From Plantago major (taxonomy: Eukaryota; Streptophyta; Magnoliopsida; Lamiales; Plantaginaceae), in assembly GCA_026545765.1 (NCBI GenBank), contig CM048840.1, positions 18,542,765 through 18,606,764 on the forward strand: DNA of 64,000 bases, written 5' to 3'. The position numbers and the translations under genes are program-made. Shown piece by piece: positions 58,451 through 64,000 of this stretch (its first letter is position 1; every line of letters begins with the position of its first letter). Under the pieces are notes generated by a model that was not told the origin of the DNA, ran no database searches, and worked only from the letters and a program-made list of their open reading frames with translations.

Positions 58451-59262
58451 AAAAATTACTAACAATATATTGGTAAATATTTCTTATAGCTGCAGGAACA
58501 GCCCGGAACTGGCATAGGCGGAGTGAAGGTAAAAATTTGTATGAAGCTGGATACTGAAAGTTTGTACCAAAACGAATTGATAAATTCTTCAACATAACTT
58601 GGACGATGGCCGGTCAACAAACATGAATTGATCAGGTGTTTGATTGGTAGTTTGTATAAAAACTTGTAATCTGCAAGAAAGGGTTACAAAACTAAAGTAA
58701 TTAAGAACTAAAGAAATAGCTAACCATAAAATTCTCAACCAAAATGCTCAGATTAAAGAAGCGATAACTTACACAAAATTGCAGCATCTGTGCGGCAAGA
58801 CAGAAGACTTGTTTTTGTATTTTTTTTTTTTTTTTGAGTTAAATAAGGGTTTTGTAAATATATGAGCTCGGACTTAAAAATCGAAAATTGGTTTGGAATC
58901 ATATTATTAGGTCCAGTCCACTATAAAAACAAAATAAAACTATAAAATCGAATTTAAAAAAAAAGTACGAGTTATTATATATTTAATAAAGTTCAAGGAG
59001 TATAATTACAAAAGGAAGTTAGTTACATAACTGTCCAGAGTCATCTAAGTTGTTGGATGGGAAATACCATTAAAAAGCCCAACATCTACTGCTATTACTC
59101 TGAAGTTAGAAGGGAAGTTAAGAGGATTCATTTTGTTTAGTATTCTAATGTAACTCATTCTTTCTTCTTTTGTTTTTCTTTGTAACTGAGAACTGAGTTA
59201 GGGTTTGAGGGCTTAATTCTTTGTGAGTGATATTCATGTGATTGTGAGTCATCGTGATTGAA
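58451..59262. other. Intergenic stretch before the solo Tat LTR
   Basis: A/T-rich. No coding frame worth noting. An A/T run near 58820-58838. The part after 59130 (TTCTTTCTTCTTTTG...TGTAACTGAGAAC) may be copia-LTR leader-like, but this is weak. Confidence 0.3.
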
Positions 59263-59267
59263 TTATC

Positions 59268-60090
59268 TGTTAAGGTGTTTCCTTAGTTCGCTTAAGTCGT
59301 GATCCCGAGTAAACAAAAATGTCTTGATCCAATAGCAAAGGTACTAGAAGTCTTGATGTCTTACTTGAAGCTTCAACTAAGGACATGTACGAATACTCTT
59401 GTGTGTGTGCGCGGGGGGTAAGACCCGGTTTGCTAAGTGTCAAACCGGATTAAGACTTTACTGTAAGGAAGCTGAGGATAAGTGCATAATAATGAATTAC
59501 CTTGTTTTGGGAATGTGTGCCATATATAGTCATTCAACAAAATGTGTATGTCTCTTCCGATCATGTCAAGTGTACGATAGAGATCGTGCCACCAATGTCA
59601 CCTAGGCCCATATATATAACATAATAGTGGGTCAAGCCCAATACCCATTTTGGGCTTCTTGGGGGCATTCTGACTTTTCAGGGCACCAGAAGGACTTTTT
59701 TTAGAGTTCCATACTTCCAGTGGTGCTACGTCTGAACTTCAGTTCGAGCCCTGGTCCAGGACCCTTGGTCCGAGCCTGTCACTTTCGTGTGAGCCATTTT
59801 GTGGTCTGGTGGTCTGTAAGAGGCAATGTGGTCCAGACCAATGTCCGAACCACGCCAAATCCGAACCCTGTGGAGATTGGAGGGATATCAGTGGACTAGT
59901 AGTTATGCCATGGGCCAGACGTCGGGACTCCCCGTTCGGACCTTGTCTCTGCTTAGTTCGCCTAGTCTTTTCCCACATGTCTCGAGGAAGGCGGGCATTT
60001 TATCCTGGGTGGGCTCGCACCCACCTTAGTTCGTCTTGAAACGTGCCTTTAAAGCGTACTTAACGGATTTGACATGTATCCGTATCAACA
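59268..60090 (-). mobile_element. Solo LTR of the Tat family (fossil)
   Basis: The minus strand reads TGTTGATACGGATACATGTC...CCTTAACA, 823 bases, with the start matching the LTR of element A (TGTTGATACGGACATGTGTC). Exact 5-bp duplications TTATC flank it (59263-59267 and 60091-60095). No internal sequence remains, so it probably formed by LTR-LTR recombination. The middle is strongly diverged from A and B, pointing to an older subfamily. Confidence 0.85.
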
Positions 60091-60095
60091 TTATC

Positions 60096-61178
60096 ATTCT
60101 TGTAACTCAATCCTTGCAACTCTTGTTGAATATAGTTGGAGTGATTCCTCTTTGAATGTAGGATTGGATATAATCTGAACCACGTAAGTATTTGGGTTAT
60201 TGCTTTGTTGTGATTATCTGTGTTTTGAGATTGATTGGGAAGTGTTAAGCGAATCGATTGTTGTGGATTGACTATTTGATTGAAATCCTAGCAAAAATGT
60301 TCGTTGTTTTTTGGGTTGAACCAAAGAAAATATCAAGCATTTGTTTCACAAATTCATGCATCCTTTTATGCAGCGCAGCATAGTTGGGATGTCATCATTA
60401 TAATTACCACATTACTTGTCCTAAAGTATTGCAAGATACATTTAAGTGGATAACATTCTCCAGTCTTTTAAAGTGATAATGGTCCAACTTAATATTATAT
60501 CAAAGCGGCCCAAATTTATGGTGGTTGTCTAGTGATGATAATTCTGACTTGTCCAAAGATGACTATAATTTCATGTGTAGAGCCGACTAATCACGGCCTA
60601 CTCGTGAGGGACTTTGTTAGAATTAAACTACATATAAGTTGGATAACCTTCTCCACTTCGTATAAGAATTTTTAAAAGGATGATGACCCAACTTAATAGT
60701 CATGAACTCTACGTCACTATATGAAATTATTGTGTTCTTCTTTTCTTAAGAATGCTGGATGAGATTATCTCAATGCAGAAAACTTATGTTTGAAATGTGA
60801 TGCAATCAGTCTGGTTTTAGTGGCAGAGCTTTCTTGATAGCTTGAGTTTCCTGCTGCTGTTGCATAGGCCTTGTGTATTTTTGTCTTTGGAGTCTACTTT
60901 GTAACATTTGCCAATGCATGAAACTTTTGACATTATATTTAACTAAAAAAACAATGTCGTAATGTAACAAACGAACAATCCAAATGAAGACAGAACTTTG
61001 ATACAGCCAATGTTTATACTTCATACAATCCAAATGAAGACAGAACAGAAGAGATACAATCCAAATTCCAAACACAACCAGAGCTGGGAATAAATTCAGG
61101 TACACAGATTCAAACATAAATCACACATCAACCAGAAACAACTCACAACTTGCGAATTATTATCATGTATAGAGTAGT
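60096..61178. other. Intergenic, includes annexin 3' UTR
   Basis: No coding frame supported on either strand; the minus-strand frame at 60806-61117 looks like chance. The right end should hold the annexin 3' UTR. A short direct repeat, ATCCAAATGAAGACAGAAC, occurs twice (about 60979 and 61027). Confidence 0.4.
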
Positions 61179-62930
61179 TCAGTCTTGTTTCCCGAGCAGA
61201 GTGAGGAGGAAAGCCTCATAGTCGCCAGAAGTGTCTTTAGCAACAGCCTGATCAAGAGACACACTGTTTCTCTTGTAGTAAAGCTCCTTGATCTGCTTAA
61301 GGTCTACCTCAGCCCGTGTCACCACCACCCGGGTCAATGAGTCCTCATCAGTTCCAGCCTTATTGATAGCATGACGAATTACCTGTAATCATATAAATGC
61401 ATCATCTTAACTCGAACATTCTGCCAAGTACATCATGACTACGGAATTACATGAGAAAACATGAAAATCTAAAATTCAAGAGAAATACCTTTTCGTAATA
61501 CTTCAGGTGATCAGAGAAGCATCTGATAGCAGTGCGTATTGCTGCTAAGTAGCAAGCAGACGATTCATCTCTCAAAAACTGAAACAAGAAATCCATAAAA
61601 ATCGAGTTACTCAAAGAATCAGACTGTTAAATATTAAGGTTTCTCGCTTCGCAAGAATCAGACCGTAGAATATTTACCTTGGTGATTGATGAGTTATGAT
61701 CATCTTTGAAGTTATTCAAAGTTGCTATGATCTGAGCTTTGCTCCTTGTAGTCAAGATCCTCACAACTTCTTCATGATCGAAAGCCTTGTCTGTGATAGC
61801 TTTGTGGAGAATGTCAGCCTCAGAATTCGCTAGCCTTGCATTTATCTCATCACCTTTGTACCTATATGTGCTCACCAATGCAACAAGAAACTGCAACAAA
61901 ACCAGATTAAAAGTCACCAAAACATTGATGTCATGTCATCATATGAGTCTATAACTTCAAACATTTCCTACTTGACTCAAGTGAAAAACAAGAACTCTTA
62001 ACAACTAAATTCTGTATAATGGTGTTAAAATTACTACTTGAAAACTCCCAACGGCCACATACCTTGCGCATATCATCAGTGGTGTGGTGAGCTACATCCT
62101 CTTCCAGAGAGTGCTTGTACCGGATTTGATAGGCACGTTTGACAGCTAGGAGCTCATCAGGTGATCGAATGCACGCAAGCTCAACAATCACACGATAATC
62201 AACTGGTTTCTTCTTGATTGCAACGTTAGCTAGCACAGCATCACGGTCTACTGGATCCAATGTCCACCGATAAACAGCTCTCTGTATTCATCCAAAATCG
62301 AACATATATAATACTAGTAGACAGTCCAAAAGACCATTGCATTTTTATCAATCCCCTTCTTTTATTTTCATTTATAATAAATCAAAACCAGCTCGAATAT
62401 AGACGATTTTCGAATTTTCATATAATCAGGATACCTCAAAGTCTCCGGACAGCTCAGATTCAAGACGCTTGATGAGATCTTCTTGGTACAAGTCCTCATA
62501 CGCTCGCCTAATCTCCTTTCTCTGTAAGGCGTTCCTGCGCCCGAGTATGGAAATTATCGCCTTTTCATCCGTTCCCCATCCTAAAATCATTCATACAAAT
62601 TTGTACACTTAGCAAATCATTAAGAAAAATACACAAATGTTAAAGAACAAGATATTCCGGGACCTGTTAGTGTCGATGCATCTAAATCGTACTAGATTAA
62701 TCGCGCAAATAGATATGTACTATGATATACCATCAACTTGTTTGCGCGACCAGGTCATGTATGACTTATAAACATATTTAACAAAGATTCATTTCCCTAA
62801 ACAAAAAAGGCCGCTAGACAAGATTAATCTTGCTCGAAATCCGAAACATATGCATACCTTTGCAAGCCTTGTGAAGAGCTTCGGCATCGGCAACAGCAGA
62901 AAAGTTTTCAGGGCAAATCAAAGTAGCCAT
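61179..62930 (-). CDS. Annexin (RJ4/annexin D8-like)
   Basis: Six exons on the minus strand: 62858-62930, 62435-62580, 62063-62281, 61678-61890, 61489-61578, 61179-61382; all GT-AG, giving 314 residues, the usual plant annexin size. Annexins bind acidic phospholipids in a calcium-dependent way at membranes and take part in membrane traffic, calcium signalling and stress response. Four annexin repeats are present: repeat 1 has a type II calcium site, GWGTDE (residues 25-30) with the distant acidic residue in SGDFE; repeats 2 and 3 lack GxGT, as is normal in plants; repeat 4 has KAGTDEDS and the acidic residue in TSGDYEAF. Overall closest in memory to strawberry RJ4-type annexins ([38 protein letters not shown] at the end). 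In repeat 1 'RRN' stands where relatives have 'HRN'. Intact, single copy here. Confidence 0.93.
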
Positions 62931-63027
62931 TGTTATGCAAACGATTTTCTTAGTTTCTCAGTCAGTAAAGTGAACACTTGTTAGAAATTAGATGAAATGT
63001 GTTGGCTTGTCTTAAAGTTTCAGGTGG

Positions 63028-63037
63028 CATTTATAGT
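63028..63037 (-). promoter_or_regulatory. TATA box of the annexin gene
   Basis: The minus strand reads CTATAAATGCC about 100 bases before the ATG at 62930, a normal distance for a plant gene with a short leader. Confidence 0.6.
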
Positions 63038-64000
63038 GCCAAATCAGATTATTTAAAGTTGGATGTAACGCCAGGCAAATAGTATTAAAGTATTTTTTTT
63101 CCAGTTACAGACATTTGTCAATATTTTTAAATGTTCTCGGTTGGCTTTATTGCATGCTAAGTTTCAGGACGTGGCGCTTTTTTGGAAGAAAAGTTGAATA
63201 AAATGTATCCGGATTTTGTACCATGCCTAGAACTTAAGGCAAGACAAAGATTTTGTGCTATGAAACTAATTCATTTTGGTCCAAACAAAGGAAGATGTGT
63301 TGTTGTAATAAACTAGGAATTGGCTGTAGTTAAATACTTAAATTGCTAGTGGGCCTGAAGAAATAAAATAATTCGAAGAGATAGAGTAGGTGATCAACTG
63401 TTTTTTTGTGAGTAAAAGAGAGAAGGGAAAAATTAAGTTACTCTTTATTATTCTGTTCACACTCAAAGAATATGTTTATACATTTCCTCAAGTTTTATAC
63501 TTCCTCGTTATAATATAAACTACTTCTCATTTACCTTTCATATCCCAAACTCAACCTTTAATATCTTAAATAAAAAAACTCAACATTTTATTCAATCTTT
63601 CTTTCTTTCATACCATTATTCATTCAGTATTACACTTTTAAATTATTTTAATTATTTATATAATTAATTTCCTCCTAAGCCCATACGAAATGTTCACCCG
63701 GCTCGCACAAGACCTAAATTTTTAAGGGCCCAATTTCAATATCGTTGTAGTGATAGAGTGTTAAAAATATGAATAGAAGTTTGTTATAAAAAGTTAATAT
63801 ACGATTTTGTTTCAAATAATACTTTCAACATTACATTTTTAAAGTGATATATATATTTTGTATACTATTTTATTAGGAAACTACATTTAAATTTTATATA
63901 TGAATCTTTTATTATTTTTAATATATACTAATATTTGGGGTCATTTTGAAAAATTCTCATGGCCTCGAAATCTTTGGGCCGGTCCAATTAAATGGAAAAT
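63038..64000. other. Upstream region of annexin, to window end
   Basis: A/T-rich. No open frame, transposon end or RNA gene recognised. Words such as GGGCCGGTCCAATT near 63975 and GGGCCCAATTTC near 63727 hint at old LTR or MITE debris, but nothing firm. Confidence 0.35.

Noticed and set aside
60806-61117. 103-codon minus-strand frame downstream of annexin
   Set aside because: Cys/Leu/Tyr-rich without family resemblance, no splice or promoter context; likely chance in or near the 3' UTR.

Overview
The window looks like nuclear DNA of a flowering plant. Evidence is two multi-exon genes with GT-AG introns for type-B-like response regulators, one six-exon plant annexin gene, Tat-lineage Ty3/gypsy and Sirevirus-like Ty1/copia retrotransposons, and MITEs with the 'CTCCCTCCGTCCC' type end. 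A eudicot is most likely; an order such as Lamiales would only be a guess. No bacterial gene, tRNA gene, CRISPR array or organellar block was seen. Only three loci look like working host genes; the rest is a dense, layered transposon landscape.

Layout. (1) 1-17688: two Tat elements of one family. Element B (plus strand) enters from the left and ends in an LTR at 1879-2634 plus 17551-17688. Element A (minus strand, 2635-17550, PBS at 16624-16642, gag and pol 10.5-16.3 kb) sits inside that LTR. Each carries an accessory gene antisense to pol and next to its 3' LTR. A's accessory gene was itself hit by a Sirevirus LTR, now solo (5834-7233, near-matching 5-bp target duplication). (2) 17689-19644: a Stowaway-like MITE, a possible LINE tail and an LTR-like stretch. 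(3) 19645-43304: one long gypsy-type LTR split by a 21.6-kb Sirevirus composite (19812-41445, exact TTTTG duplications) and by a second Stowaway-like MITE (42742-42986). Inside the composite a minus-strand, pol-less partner faces the plus-strand pol-bearing copy, giving inverted accessory arms of about 6 kb. (4) 43305-44311: a very short PBS-to-PPT domain and an LTR holding a 5S-rRNA-like segment.

(5) 45.0-57.0 kb: a tandem pair of atypical type-B-like response regulators (45196-46863 and 54478-56794) with identical sizes for exons 1, 2 and 4. Both have Asn where the receiver domain normally has its phospho-accepting Asp, and both keep a GARP/Myb-like DNA-binding domain. Between them lie a copia LTR remnant, a 965-bp Mutator-like element with exact 9-bp duplications, and a four-deep nest of DNA transposons: Mutator-like > CACTA > Tourist-like > hAT MITE. 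(6) 57.5-64 kb: an LTR-like stretch, a solo Tat LTR with exact TTATC duplications (59268-60090), and the annexin gene (61179-62930, minus strand, 314 residues).

The host genes do not form a pathway together. The response-regulator pair probably arose by tandem duplication that included promoter and 3' UTR. The most unusual items are the pair without the phospho-acceptor, the four-superfamily nest, the large inverted Sirevirus arms (a possible double-stranded RNA source), the antisense promoter-bearing gene of the Tat elements, and the 5S-like LTR. All positions and comparisons were made by eye; no alignment or database search was run.
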